Shown: positions 1-8,404 of the stretch, one piece after another
Numbering within the stretch: the stretch's first letter is position 1
How the letters are laid out: each line of letters begins with the position of its first letter
Source of the DNA: JBGANR01 sp044222225
GTDB taxonomy: Bacteria > Actinomycetota > Actinomycetes > Mycobacteriales > Mycobacteriaceae
Reading direction: 5' to 3'
Assembly (NCBI GenBank): GCA_044222225.1
Contig: JBGANR010000016.1
Coordinates: 62,001-126,000, forward strand
DNA length: 64,000 nucleotides
The notes under the pieces: generated by a model
Databases searched by the model: none
Seen by the model: the letters and a program-made list of their open reading frames with translations, nothing else
What the model was told of the DNA's origin: nothing
Translations under genes and position numbers: made by a program

Positions 1-529
1 ACGCGGCCATGAGCAGCGGATAGTTCCACGGCACGACGACACCGACGACGCCGACCGGCTCACGCAGCACGATCGAGGTGTGTCCTTCCACGTAGTCACC
101 GGATCCCATCTCGGTGAACGCGCGGGCGGCACCGGCGGCGAACCGGAACACGTCGACGGCGCTGGCGATGTCGTCGTCCACGACGTCGCGCGGCTTGCCC
201 GCGTTGAGCGACTCCAGCCGCTTGAACTCCTCGGCGTGCTCCGCGATGCGATCGGCGATCTGCAGCAGGACGTCGGCGCGGGTCTTGGGGGTGGTGGCGG
301 CCCAGCCGGGCTGGGCGGCGCGAGCGGCGGCGACGGCGAGGTCGACGTCGGCGGCCGTGCCCTCGGCGACCTCGGCGATGACGGTGCCGTCGCAGGGATT
401 GACGACGGCGGTGGTGGCCGTCGGTGCGGTGGTGACGAAGGCGCCGCCGATGAAGTGGTTCAGCGGCGGCAGGTCGCCGGCGGCGGACGGCGGCGTGTCG
501 GGACGGACGACGGAGGCTGTGTGGGTCAT
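1..529 (-). CDS. Aldehyde dehydrogenase, N-terminal part (runs off window)
   Basis: NAD(P)-dependent oxidation of an aldehyde to the acid is expected. The visible 176 residues hold the N-terminal half of the cofactor domain of the ALDH superfamily, including the segment VVPWNYPLLM around residues 165-174 that precedes the dinucleotide-binding strand. The catalytic Cys and Glu lie beyond the window. The ATG start at 529 has an AAGGAA ribosome site about 6 bases upstream. It is the last visible gene of a same-strand run with the DapA-type gene 17 bases upstream, so it is probably co-transcribed. By context it may act on the semialdehyde released by that lyase (inference); alpha-ketoglutarate semialdehyde is one candidate. 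Confidence 0.85.
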   Translation of the reverse strand, partial: MTHTASVVRPDTPPSAAGDLPPLNHFIGGAFVTTAPTATTAVVNPCDGTVIAEVAEGTAADVDLAVAAARAAQPGWAATTPKTRADVLLQIADRIAEHAEEFKRLESLNAGKPRDVVDDDIASAVDVFRFAAGAARAFTEMGSGDYVEGHTSIVLREPVGVVGVVVPWNYPLLMAA

Positions 530-546
530 GGGTGGGTTCCTTTCGA

Positions 547-1443
547 TCAGACGGCGGTCGGTGCGAGGAGGCCGGTGAGGGCGGCCCGGATGCCGTCGAC
601 CTGCGCTTCGGTGATGTCGGCGGTGGGGCGTCGCGGCGAGCCGACCGGCTCGCCCTGCAAGCGCAGCCCGGCCTTGACGGCGGAGATGAACGGGATCGAG
701 AGCATGGCGTCGATCACCGGGTACAGCCGCTTCCACAGGGCGAGGGCACCGTTCAGGTCACCGGCCTCGATGGCCCGCGCCACCGCGACGATCTCCGCCG
801 GCACCACGTTGGCGGTGCCGGCCATGACGCCTGCGGCGCCCTCGGCCAGCGCGCTGTAGATGTAGCTGTCCCAGCCGATGAAGGTGCCGATCACATCGCC
901 GTGGTGATGGATGAGCTGCAGCGCCTGCTCCCAGTTCGCGCTGGAATCCTTCACATAAAGGATGTTGTCGACCTCGCGAGCCAGACCGCCGATGGTGGCC
1001 GCATCGAGATTGACGCCGGTGGCCGCCGGGATGTTGTAGAGCATGATCGGCAGCTCGACGGCCGCGGCGACGTCCTTGATGTAGGCGACGGTCTCGTCCA
1101 GGGAGAGCGCCTCGTAGTACGGGGTGACCAGCATGAGCACGTCCGCGCCGGACGCCTGCGCGGCCCGCGAGAGCCGGATCGCCTCGGCCGTCGTGGTCGC
1201 GCCGGTCTGCGCGATCACCGGCACCCGGCCGGCGGCCTGCCCGACGACGGTGTCCACCAGGGCGATTCGCTCGTCGCCCGACATGGCGGCGAACTCACCG
1301 GTGGACCCGCAGGCCACGACGCCGTCGACGCCGCCGGCGATGGAGCGTTCCACGACCCGGCGAAGCAGCGCGTGGTCGATCTGCTCGTCGGCGTCGAACG
1401 GGGTGGACAGAGCGGTCAGTACGCCCTTGAGATCTGTGATCAC
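547..1443 (-). CDS. DHDPS/NAL-family lyase or deaminase (DapA-like)
   Basis: A class I aldolase-fold enzyme of 298 residues, the usual family length. The family motifs are present: GSTGE at residues 46-50, the Tyr of YNIP at 136 and the Schiff-base Lys of VKDSS at 165. The Arg of DHDPS that normally follows YNVPG is an Ala here (YNIPAATG), so lysine biosynthesis is unlikely. The GTG start at 1443 is chosen because GAAGGGATCC lies just upstream; an in-frame ATG further out would overlap the previous gene. It sits between a FAD amine oxidase and an aldehyde dehydrogenase. That order is known from hydroxyproline catabolism, where a DapA-like deaminase converts pyrroline-4-hydroxy-2-carboxylate to alpha-ketoglutarate semialdehyde. 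The assignment to that step is inference. Confidence 0.8.
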   Translation of the reverse strand: MITDLKGVLTALSTPFDADEQIDHALLRRVVERSIAGGVDGVVACGSTGEFAAMSGDERIALVDTVVGQAAGRVPVIAQTGATTTAEAIRLSRAAQASGADVLMLVTPYYEALSLDETVAYIKDVAAAVELPIMLYNIPAATGVNLDAATIGGLAREVDNILYVKDSSANWEQALQLIHHHGDVIGTFIGWDSYIYSALAEGAAGVMAGTANVVPAEIVAVARAIEAGDLNGALALWKRLYPVIDAMLSIPFISAVKAGLRLQGEPVGSPRRPTADITEAQVDGIRAALTGLLAPTAV

Positions 1444-1486
1444 TGGTGGATCCCTTCGTGGTCGAGGTGGTGGTGCTGCGCCGCGG

Positions 1487-2860
1487 TCAGCCGGCGAGCC
1501 TCGCGCGGCGTTGACGTTCGGTCGCGAGCAGGCTCGCGGCCTCCTGCGCCGCCGTGAAACCGGAGCTGACCGCGGTATCCGTGTAGAACGTGCCGAGATA
1601 GTCGCCGGCCAGGAAGACACGCTCGGACGGCCTGGTGAGTTCGGGCTGGAGCTTGCGGCGTCCGGGGAAGCAATACGGCGAGCCGTATTCGAACCGCTCC
1701 ACCCGCGCCTCCGTCACGATGTCGGCGAATCCGGGGAAGACGTCGTCGAGATCGCTCACATAGGTCTCGACGATCTCCTGCTCGGGCAGGTCCCACAGTC
1801 GGCGGCCGAGGCTCGCGGGCGAGAAGACCATCATGCTGCCGCCCGGTCGCCGGTCGGTCTCCCGGCCACGGACGAGGTTGCCCTGATTCAGTGCCACGGT
1901 GAACGACCGCTTGGGGGTCGCGATGCCGTAGGTGTCGTCGTACGGCATCGCATGCTGCTCGTCGGTGAGGAACGCGCCGGAGACGTGCGGCCCGTAGACG
2001 ATGCGGGACAGCGCCTCGCGCAGCTCGGGGCGCAGATTCACCGCCATCGTGTGCGTGATGGGCGCCGGGGTGGCGATCACCGCGGTCCGCGCCGCGATCT
2101 CGTGATCGCGCCCGTCCCGGGTGTAGCGGACCACGACGTGGTCGCTGTTCTGCACCACCTCGTCGACCACCGCACCGAGTTCGACGTCGTCGCGGATCGT
2201 CTGGGCGATGCCCTCGGTGAGGGTCGAAGCGCCCCCGACGATGTAGTTGCCCAGGCCCTGCCCGATGTTCCAGATCAGGTTGAAGTAGCCGATACCCGCG
2301 CCGGCGGACAGCTGATCGGGGTCGGCCGTCGACCGCGTCACCACCGGGTAGTAGAAGTCCTTCGCCTCCTCGGAGATCGCGCCGAGGTAGTCGGCGAAGG
2401 TCCGGTCGTTCTCGAAGTCGAAGATGCGCTGCTGACGCACCTCGGGGGTCTCGTCGCTCCGGCTCTGCGCGGCGCGTGCGTACCGCAGCACGTCGAGGCC
2501 GACGCGCGCACCGGCCTTGAGGATCGAGTACCGCGCCCGCGGCGACATCGGGATCCGGAACGGATAGGTCTGTACCGCACCGGTGTGCAGGAACCTGCCG
2601 TTCATGGCCATCCCCTGCAGCGACCCCGGAATCCCCGCCCAACGGGTGCCCGTCTCGGCGATCAGTTGTGCCGTCGCGCTGCCGGCGCCCGCATACATGT
2701 GCCCGCCCCAGTTCAGCACGTACGAACCGCGTCGCTCCGACTGCACCCGCCCGCCGATCCGGCCCGCATCCGCTTCGAGGAGCTTGATGTCCCAATGCCG
2801 AAGCCGCCACGCGGCCGACAGCCCCGCCAGCCCGCCACCGACGATCACGACGTCTTTCAA
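1487..2860 (-). CDS. FAD-dependent amine oxidase-type oxidoreductase
   Basis: A flavoprotein of about 457 residues in the MAO/protoporphyrinogen-oxidase superfamily. The N terminus carries the Rossmann motif VVIVGGGLAGLSAAW, followed by the second FAD motif RIGGRVQS, and the C terminus carries VFLAGDYLG, which closes the FAD site. The expected role is oxidation of a C-N bond in a small amine or amino acid. The TTG start at 2860 is preferred over the ATG at 2875 because the Shine-Dalgarno-like GAGGGG lies inside the first codons after that ATG, 7 bases before the TTG. It begins the oxidase-lyase-dehydrogenase run, with 43 bases to the next gene. The substrate is unknown; the cluster suggests a cyclic or N-methylated amino acid. 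Confidence 0.75.
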   Translation of the reverse strand: MKDVVIVGGGLAGLSAAWRLRHWDIKLLEADAGRIGGRVQSERRGSYVLNWGGHMYAGAGSATAQLIAETGTRWAGIPGSLQGMAMNGRFLHTGAVQTYPFRIPMSPRARYSILKAGARVGLDVLRYARAAQSRSDETPEVRQQRIFDFENDRTFADYLGAISEEAKDFYYPVVTRSTADPDQLSAGAGIGYFNLIWNIGQGLGNYIVGGASTLTEGIAQTIRDDVELGAVVDEVVQNSDHVVVRYTRDGRDHEIAARTAVIATPAPITHTMAVNLRPELREALSRIVYGPHVSGAFLTDEQHAMPYDDTYGIATPKRSFTVALNQGNLVRGRETDRRPGGSMMVFSPASLGRRLWDLPEQEIVETYVSDLDDVFPGFADIVTEARVERFEYGSPYCFPGRRKLQPELTRPSERVFLAGDYLGTFYTDTAVSSGFTAAQEAASLLATERQRRARLAG

Positions 2861-2995
2861 CGGTATTCCCCTCATGATTCATCGGCGCAAAAGACACCGG
2901 ATTCGTTGTGTAGACGGGCCGTGATCAGGCCGGGGATCCACCCCTGTCGACGACCGGTTCATACGGTCGTTCGTCGCCGGCCGGGTCGCGACCGG

Positions 2996-4399
2996 TCACG
3001 CACATAGAGTGCGGGAGGATTTCGTTTCCCGCCAGAGCCCGCGATTCACGGACTCTCTTGAGTCAAAACAATCCGGTTGGCGCGTCAGCAGTACCGGCGA
3101 GTTTTTCGCACACGCTCCGAAATGCCGTAGGGCCGTTTCTGCATGGCATGCAGAAACGATGCCCATCGACACAGCCATGCCGAAGGTGCTGATGCACCAC
3201 GGCAGACCCCAGGTGCCCAAGGCCGCACCGACCCGGCTGACGGCGGCGGCGAACCCGGTGCCCACACCGCGGACCTCCGCCGGGAACACCTCACCCGGGT
3301 AGACGCTGGTGATCATGCCGCCGACGCCGTTCATCGCCGAGAAGACGAGGAACAACCCGACGACGACCAGGGCGGGCGCACCGCTCCAGAGGGCGATGAT
3401 CGCCAGCACGACGACGCACACCCACTGCGGCCAGATGCACAGCGGACGACGGCCGACCTTGTCGACCATCAGCACCGAGATGCCGACCGCCGCGGCCGTC
3501 ACCGCGGACATGCCGACACCGCCGGCCAGGCCGTCCGAGAGGCCGTACTGTTCGAGCACCGTACCGGCGAACGTCGCGATCGCGAAGTACGGAGCGACGT
3601 TGCAGAACCAGAACAACGAGACGAAGAACGTGCCCCGCCAGTACTGGTGGTTGAACAGCATGCCGAACGTGCCGCCGTGGCCACCGGCCTTGGCCTGCTC
3701 CATCTCCGATACGTACGTGGTGGACATGTACTTGGTCGCGATGCCGCGGGCGTCGTCGACCTTGCCCTTGTTCCACAGCCACTGAGGCGACTCCGGCATC
3801 CCCAACCGGCCGATCAGCAGCGCGAGCGCGAGGAAGGTGCTGGTGCCGAGGATGAACTGCCAGCTCAGGTCGGTGTACTCGTGGAGCACGTAGCCGATGG
3901 CGAAGGCGACCATGAAGCCGACGTACCACATGAAGACCGTCAGGCCCATGAGACGGCCGCGCAGCTTGGACGGGGAGAACTCTGCCATCATCGGCCAGCC
4001 GACGGAGTACTCCATACCGATCGCGACGCCCATGAGCAGCCGGACGATCAGGAGCAGGGTCGCGTCATGGGTGAAGAACTGCATCGCCGAGGCGATCGTG
4101 AACAGGCTGATGTCGACCATGAACAACGGCTTGCGGCCGAACTTGTCCGACAGATAACCGCCGAGCGGCGAACCGACGAGGATGCCGATCAGCGCCGCCG
4201 CGGCGATCGCACCCTCCATGAACGTGCCGATCCCGAGATCAGCGCTGTAGGCGGCGGTCACCGGGCCGACGATGCCGAGGATGTACCCGTCGAGGAACAT
4301 GCCGCCGGTGAGCACGACGATGAGCTTCCCCATGAACCGCTTCTTGAACGACTCCGAGGTCCCCTCGGATCCGATCGCCGCGTCTTTCATCGATGACAC
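2996..4399 (-). CDS. MFS sugar-porter-type transporter with abnormal C terminus
   Basis: Eleven hydrophobic helices can be counted, with family motifs SDKFGRKP after helix 2, PESPQWL after helix 6, VDKVGRRP after helix 8 and YPGEVFPAEVRG before helix 11. It should import the substrate of this catabolic cluster. Helix 12 breaks off after about ten residues (MAVSMGIVSA) and runs into roughly 55 hydrophilic residues unlike the family. The switch coincides with a perfect 11-base inverted repeat at 3135-3157, so the original 3' end appears to be lost or replaced. The start is GTG, with GAGGAG 6-7 bases upstream. It lies between the amine oxidase and demethylase genes on the same strand. Whether it still works is unclear. 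Confidence 0.75.
   Translation of the reverse strand: MSSMKDAAIGSEGTSESFKKRFMGKLIVVLTGGMFLDGYILGIVGPVTAAYSADLGIGTFMEGAIAAAALIGILVGSPLGGYLSDKFGRKPLFMVDISLFTIASAMQFFTHDATLLLIVRLLMGVAIGMEYSVGWPMMAEFSPSKLRGRLMGLTVFMWYVGFMVAFAIGYVLHEYTDLSWQFILGTSTFLALALLIGRLGMPESPQWLWNKGKVDDARGIATKYMSTTYVSEMEQAKAGGHGGTFGMLFNHQYWRGTFFVSLFWFCNVAPYFAIATFAGTVLEQYGLSDGLAGGVGMSAVTAAAVGISVLMVDKVGRRPLCIWPQWVCVVVLAIIALWSGAPALVVVGLFLVFSAMNGVGGMITSVYPGEVFPAEVRGVGTGFAAAVSRVGAALGTWGLPWCISTFGMAVSMGIVSACHAETALRHFGACAKNSPVLLTRQPDCFDSRESVNRGLWRETKSSRTLCA
3058..3068. promoter_or_regulatory. TTGAGTCAAAA motif, copy 1
   Basis: The 11-mer TTGAGTCAAAA is repeated exactly at 6683-6693, in the divergent control region of this cluster. 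Here it lies in the replaced 3' end of the MFS gene, next to a GACTC/GAGTC inverted repeat. It may be a regulator binding site or a copy of a former promoter region. That is inference from two copies only. Confidence 0.3.
3135..3157. repeat. Perfect 11-bp inverted repeat at the MFS break point
   Basis: Arms GTTTCTGCATG and CATGCAGAAAC surround a single G. The repeat is exactly where the MFS reading frame stops resembling its family. It could be a rearrangement junction, the scar of an excised element, or a terminator-like hairpin that has no U-tract. Confidence 0.6.
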
Positions 4400-4456
4400 C
4401 GAATACTCCTCGGGTTGAAGGGCGATGACATGGTGTTCTCCTTATTTCGGGGGATT

Positions 4457-4483
4457 CTTCGAAAGGGGCCGTTGCTTTCGAAG
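4457..4483 (-). terminator. Hairpin between demethylase and MFS genes
   Basis: Arms CTTCGAAAG and CTTTCGAAG (9 bp, perfect) enclose a 9-base loop just after the stop codon of the flavin oxidoreductase. No U-run follows, so it could be a partial terminator or mRNA-stabilising hairpin separating the two cistrons. Confidence 0.4.
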
Positions 4484-4502
4484 CGGGGGCGGCGCCGCGG
4501 AT

Positions 4503-6530
4503 TCAGATCGCGCCGCATAGTCGGTAGGAGTCGAGGATCGCCGCGTGGATGTTGCGGCTGGCAACGGCGTCACCGACGCGATAGAGGGCGAACTCTCCGT
4601 CCGGGTTGTGGACGGTGGTCTGGGGGCGGCGAGCGAGCAGATCAGGCACGTCGATCTCGCCGAGATTGGTCGATCTGGCCACGAGGGCGTCGGCCAGTTC
4701 CAGGTCGGGGACGGTGCCGTGCTCGATGACGATGCGATCGACGACACGCTCGACGACACGCTTGGACCCGTCGACCTGCAGCCGGACGACGAGTCGCCCG
4801 TCCCGCTTCTCGACGCCGACCAGGCGGTGCAGCACCGTCGTGCGCACGTCGTTCTCCGACATCATGTCGAAATAGCCGACCGCCGGCGAAGCGCCCACGT
4901 CCGGAGCGACGGACCGCTCGGGGGTCACGTACTCGATGCTGCGCGCCGACCGCGTGAGAGCCTCGAGGGCGTCGAGCGCCTGGTGCCCACCGTGGTCGTC
5001 GTAGACCAGGACGTCCCCGGTCGGCCGCGCGGCTCCGGCGATGACGTCCCAGCCGTCGATCGCCAGCTGATCGCCGGCGACGCCCACCTCCGTGTTCGGC
5101 ACGCCTCCGGTGGCCACGACGACGACGTCGACGTCGACGATCTCGTCCGGGTCGACGTAGTGGTTGAGCTTCAGCGTCACACCGAGTCGCTTGCATTCGG
5201 ACACGCGCCAGTCGACGATCCCGATGAGATCGCGCCGTCGTTCCGACTTCGCCGCCAGCGCGATCTGCCCGCCGAACGAGGCGTTGGCCTCGTACAACGT
5301 CACGCTGTGTCCGCGCTCGGCCAGCACCCGCGCCGCTTCCAGACCGGCCGGGCCGCCGCCGATCACGGCGCACCGCTTGCTTTCGGACGCGCGGGTGACG
5401 CGCTGCGGCAGCTGCAGCTCCCGACCGGTGGCCGGGTTGTGGACGCAGAACGCCGCGCCGTGCGTGTAGATGCCGTCGATGCACATGCTCGCCCCGACGC
5501 ATGGCCGGATCTGATCGGCCCGGCCCTCTTTCGCCTTGATGGGCAGGTCCGGATCGGCCATCAGCCCGCGAACGATTCCCACGAGGTCGAGCAGCCCTTC
5601 GGAGATCGCGTACCGGGCGGTGGCCACGTCGGCGATCTTTCCCGCATGCATCACCGGAACGTCGAGCTGCTTCTTCACCTCGCCGGCGAACTCCAGCGCC
5701 GGATTCGCCGGCGTGTACATCGGCGGGATCATCTTGACCAGATCCGCGTCACGATCGACGTTGCCGCGGATCGCGGAGAAGAAGTCGATCCCGGCCTTCT
5801 GGAACTCCCACGCCATCTTGAGTGACTCGTCCGGCGAGACACCGCCCGGCCGCAGTTCGTCGAACGAGAATCGCATGCCGACGACGAAGTCGTCACCGAC
5901 CGCCGCGCGCACCGCGGCGACCACCTCGAGCGGGTACCGCATCCGGTTCTCGAAGCTGCCCCCGTACTCGTCCTGCCGATGATTGAGAATCGGCGTCAGG
6001 AACTCGTCGAGGAAGTGACCGCTGTACGCAGAGAGCTCGACGCCGTCGAGGCCGCTCTCCTTGCACCGCAGCGCCGTCTCGGCGAAATCCCGGGCGATCC
6101 GCGCGAGATCTCGCGCGTCCGCCACTCGGGTGAACGCCTTGTGCGCCGGTTCCCGCGTTCCGGACGCCGACAGTGCCGGAATCCAATCGTGCGAGTAGTT
6201 GTCGGTGCGGTGGCCCATGTGCGTCAACTGGGTCATCACGTACGCGCCCTGCTCGTGGACATCGTCGGAGAGCGCTCGCAGGTACGGCACGGCCTCGTCC
6301 CGGAAGAGCTGCAGATTGCCGAACGGTGGGGTCGAGTCGGGACTGACCAATGCGCTGCCGCCGATCATCGTCAAAGCGACGCCGCCGCGCGCCTTCTCAC
6401 GGTGATAGGCGCGGTACCGATCCTTCGGCAGGCCGTCCTCACTGTACGCCGGTTCGTGCGATGTACTGACGATCCGATTACGCAAAGTGAGGTTTTTCAG
6501 CGTGAACGGGGTGAATAAGGGATCACTCAT
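4503..6530 (-). CDS. TMADH/2,4-dienoyl-CoA-reductase-type flavin oxidoreductase (N-demethylase-like)
   Basis: A 675-residue protein with an N-terminal FMN-binding old-yellow-enzyme barrel (LFTPFTLKNLTLRNRIV at the start), a cysteine cluster, and a C-terminal FAD/NAD half starting with VIGGGPAGLEAARVLAERG. Relatives include trimethylamine dehydrogenase and N-methylproline demethylases. The usual four-cysteine iron-sulfur motif (C-x2-C-x2/3-C-x11/12-C) reads CVGASMC followed by one later Cys, so the second ligand position is Ala. The ATG at 6530 is chosen because the barrel starts there; a much longer open frame upstream overlaps the divergent regulator. With the amine oxidase, lyase and dehydrogenase downstream it suggests oxidative N-demethylation of a betaine-derived amino acid (inference). 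Confidence 0.75.
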   Translation of the reverse strand: MSDPLFTPFTLKNLTLRNRIVSTSHEPAYSEDGLPKDRYRAYHREKARGGVALTMIGGSALVSPDSTPPFGNLQLFRDEAVPYLRALSDDVHEQGAYVMTQLTHMGHRTDNYSHDWIPALSASGTREPAHKAFTRVADARDLARIARDFAETALRCKESGLDGVELSAYSGHFLDEFLTPILNHRQDEYGGSFENRMRYPLEVVAAVRAAVGDDFVVGMRFSFDELRPGGVSPDESLKMAWEFQKAGIDFFSAIRGNVDRDADLVKMIPPMYTPANPALEFAGEVKKQLDVPVMHAGKIADVATARYAISEGLLDLVGIVRGLMADPDLPIKAKEGRADQIRPCVGASMCIDGIYTHGAAFCVHNPATGRELQLPQRVTRASESKRCAVIGGGPAGLEAARVLAERGHSVTLYEANASFGGQIALAAKSERRRDLIGIVDWRVSECKRLGVTLKLNHYVDPDEIVDVDVVVVATGGVPNTEVGVAGDQLAIDGWDVIAGAARPTGDVLVYDDHGGHQALDALEALTRSARSIEYVTPERSVAPDVGASPAVGYFDMMSENDVRTTVLHRLVGVEKRDGRLVVRLQVDGSKRVVERVVDRIVIEHGTVPDLELADALVARSTNLGEIDVPDLLARRPQTTVHNPDGEFALYRVGDAVASRNIHAAILDSYRLCGAI

Positions 6531-6682
6531 TCGTGGCGCTCTCCTCTCGTCGAGCCGGCGCGCTCCCGGGTCGGGGACGTCGGCGATCGCGGGTGAACCG
6601 GGGTGACATCCGGGCTGATATCGCGTATGACGATGCGTGACACCGATCACCAGCCGCCAGACAACGAGCACTACCCGCCCAG

Positions 6683-6693
6683 TTGAGTCAAAA
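6683..6693. promoter_or_regulatory. TTGAGTCAAAA motif, copy 2, in the divergent control region
   Basis: It lies in the 180-bp interval between the divergent demethylase (start 6530) and regulator (start 6711) genes and contains the palindrome TGAGTCA. An exact copy sits at 3058-3068. It is the best visible candidate operator for the cluster's regulator; no footprint-type evidence exists. Confidence 0.35.
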
Positions 6694-6710
6694 GAAAGTA
6701 CCGTCAAGTC

Positions 6711-8357
6711 GTGGCCGATGAACGCCCTCAGCTCTCCCCGGACGACCGAGCGTCGCTGCTGCGAACGGCTCGATCGCGGCAGGTTCCGCACGGCATCGCG
6801 ACCCGCGCCCAGCTCGTGGTCGACTGCGCTGACCTGGGCACGGCCGAGGCCGCGCGGCGGTCGGCCGTCAGTCCGACGACCGCCGCCAAATGGTGGCGGC
6901 GCTACCTCGACGTCGGGATCGACGGCCTGCACGACGTGCAGCGCACGGGTCGCCCACCGGCGTCGGACGACGCGGTTCGCCGGGTGCTGCTCTGCGCGCT
7001 CGAGGAACCTCCCGCCGGTGCCGAGCGTTGGACGACTCGCTCCGTCGCCGACGTCGCGGGCGTGAGTCAGGCGACGGTGAGCCGCATCCGGCGCCGCTAC
7101 TTTCCCCAGCCGGAGCTGGAAGCGTCGCTGCTGCGGGATCTCGCGACGTCGATCCTCACCTACATCGACGTCCATCCGTCCGGATGCGCCCTCGGGTTTC
7201 ACGCCGCGAGCGGTGCGTCGACACACTCACCGCTGACGCCTCGCCGCATCGACGTCATCGAGACGGTGGTCTGCGCGGCGTTGCTGTGCCGCCCGCTCGG
7301 CCGCCGTGACGACGAGGCAGCGCCCGATCCGCCGGACGCCCTCGCCGTACTCCGCCGCGCGGCCGGCCGGCTGCCCGCAACGCCGGCCGTCACGCTGATC
7401 GTCGACGTCGAACTCGACGCGGCCGCGCGTCAGTGGTTGTCGCGGCACCCGGAGATCACCGCGCATTCGGTGACCGGCGACGCGTGGCTCGGCATGCTGC
7501 ACGCCGTGGCCGCGGCCGTCGACCCGCGACAGGTGGCCGATCTTCGCGAGGTCCAACGGCGGATCCGCCAGGCGCACAACTCGGGCGCGACGGAGTTCGT
7601 CTGGGTCGAAGGTGCGGACGCGCCGCCGCACACCCCCGGTGGAGCACAGCACACGGAGTCCGAACACCCCGCCGGCGACCTCCATGACATCGTCCGGGGT
7701 CTGTGCGCGGCGATCGCCGACGGAGAACTGAACGCCGGTGACCCCATCTCCGCACGTCACATCGCCCGCCGCGCGGGAGTCTCACCCGGGCGCGTCGCCG
7801 CGGCCCTCGCCCAACTGGCGGAGGAGGCGCTCATCGACAAGCGGGCCGGCAGCTACCGGCTCCCCGAGCCGACCCCGCGGGACATCGTCGAGACGTACAC
7901 CGCTCGGGGCCTGCTCGGCACGGCGATCGCGCGGCGACTGGCGTCGTTGCCCGACGAACTGCCGCCGGTGGTCGACGACCACTACTCCGGGATCCTGCGT
8001 TGCGATGAACTCGGCCTGATCCCGGACTGCGGGTCCGCCGACCTGGATCTGCAGGACGAGTTGGCGCGCGCCGCGGACATGCCCCGGATCGGCTCGATGT
8101 TCGTCCGCCTCACGCTGCAACTGCGACTGTTCGTCACGATCTTCGGCCTGCGCTACCGGTATCCGACCGGCGAGATCGTGTCCGACGACGGCCGCATCCT
8201 CGTCGAAATCCGGCGAAAGGACCCGGAGGCCGCCGTCCGGGCGTGGCGCAGCAAGATCGACAACTGCGCCCGGTACATGCTGACCCATCTGGAAGCTCCG
8301 GGTCGGGACGGCGCTCGGCGCGAAGGTCCCCGCCGAGGCGGCGTCGAGCCGGAATGA
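6711..8357 (+). CDS. Hybrid regulator: transposase-like HTH fused to a GntR/FCD-like protein
   Basis: A 548-residue protein. Residues about 10-135 resemble the N-terminal helix-turn-helix pair of IS630-type transposases: a first HTH around TAEAARRSAVSPTTAAKWW, the spacer DVQRTGRPP, then a second HTH around SVADVAGVSQATVSRIRRR. The middle is of unknown type. From about residue 320 a winged HTH typical of GntR appears (ISARHIARRAGVSPGRV), followed by a helical FCD-like effector domain. No DDE catalytic core is present, so it is a regulator and not a transposase. The start is GTG 6711. It is divergent from the amine-catabolic genes and presumably controls them. An ordinary FadR-type regulator is about 230 residues, so this one is more than twice as long. 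Confidence 0.7.
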   Translation: MADERPQLSPDDRASLLRTARSRQVPHGIATRAQLVVDCADLGTAEAARRSAVSPTTAAKWWRRYLDVGIDGLHDVQRTGRPPASDDAVRRVLLCALEEPPAGAERWTTRSVADVAGVSQATVSRIRRRYFPQPELEASLLRDLATSILTYIDVHPSGCALGFHAASGASTHSPLTPRRIDVIETVVCAALLCRPLGRRDDEAAPDPPDALAVLRRAAGRLPATPAVTLIVDVELDAAARQWLSRHPEITAHSVTGDAWLGMLHAVAAAVDPRQVADLREVQRRIRQAHNSGATEFVWVEGADAPPHTPGGAQHTESEHPAGDLHDIVRGLCAAIADGELNAGDPISARHIARRAGVSPGRVAAALAQLAEEALIDKRAGSYRLPEPTPRDIVETYTARGLLGTAIARRLASLPDELPPVVDDHYSGILRCDELGLIPDCGSADLDLQDELARAADMPRIGSMFVRLTLQLRLFVTIFGLRYRYPTGEIVSDDGRILVEIRRKDPEAAVRAWRSKIDNCARYMLTHLEAPGRDGARREGPRRGGVEPE

Positions 8358-8404
8358 TCAAGCGCCGTGATATTGCACGGATCAGGCGCCGTGATATTGC
8401 GTCA
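8357..8404. repeat. 24-bp tandem duplication between convergent genes
   Basis: Two 20-base copies beginning ATCA at 8357 and 8381 differ at one base and are spaced 24 bases apart. The second covers the stop codon and last codons of the sirtuin gene. It looks like a small slippage duplication between the convergent regulator and sirtuin genes. Confidence 0.7.

Noticed and set aside
1444..1620. A longer start for the DapA-like gene
   Set aside because: The added residues are low-complexity Arg/Pro/Ser and overlap the amine oxidase end; GTG 1443 has a proper ribosome site.
6531..7226. A long 5' extension of the demethylase-like gene (open to 7226)
   Set aside because: The family barrel starts at the ATG at 6530 and the extension overlaps the divergent regulator, whose reading frame has recognisable domains.
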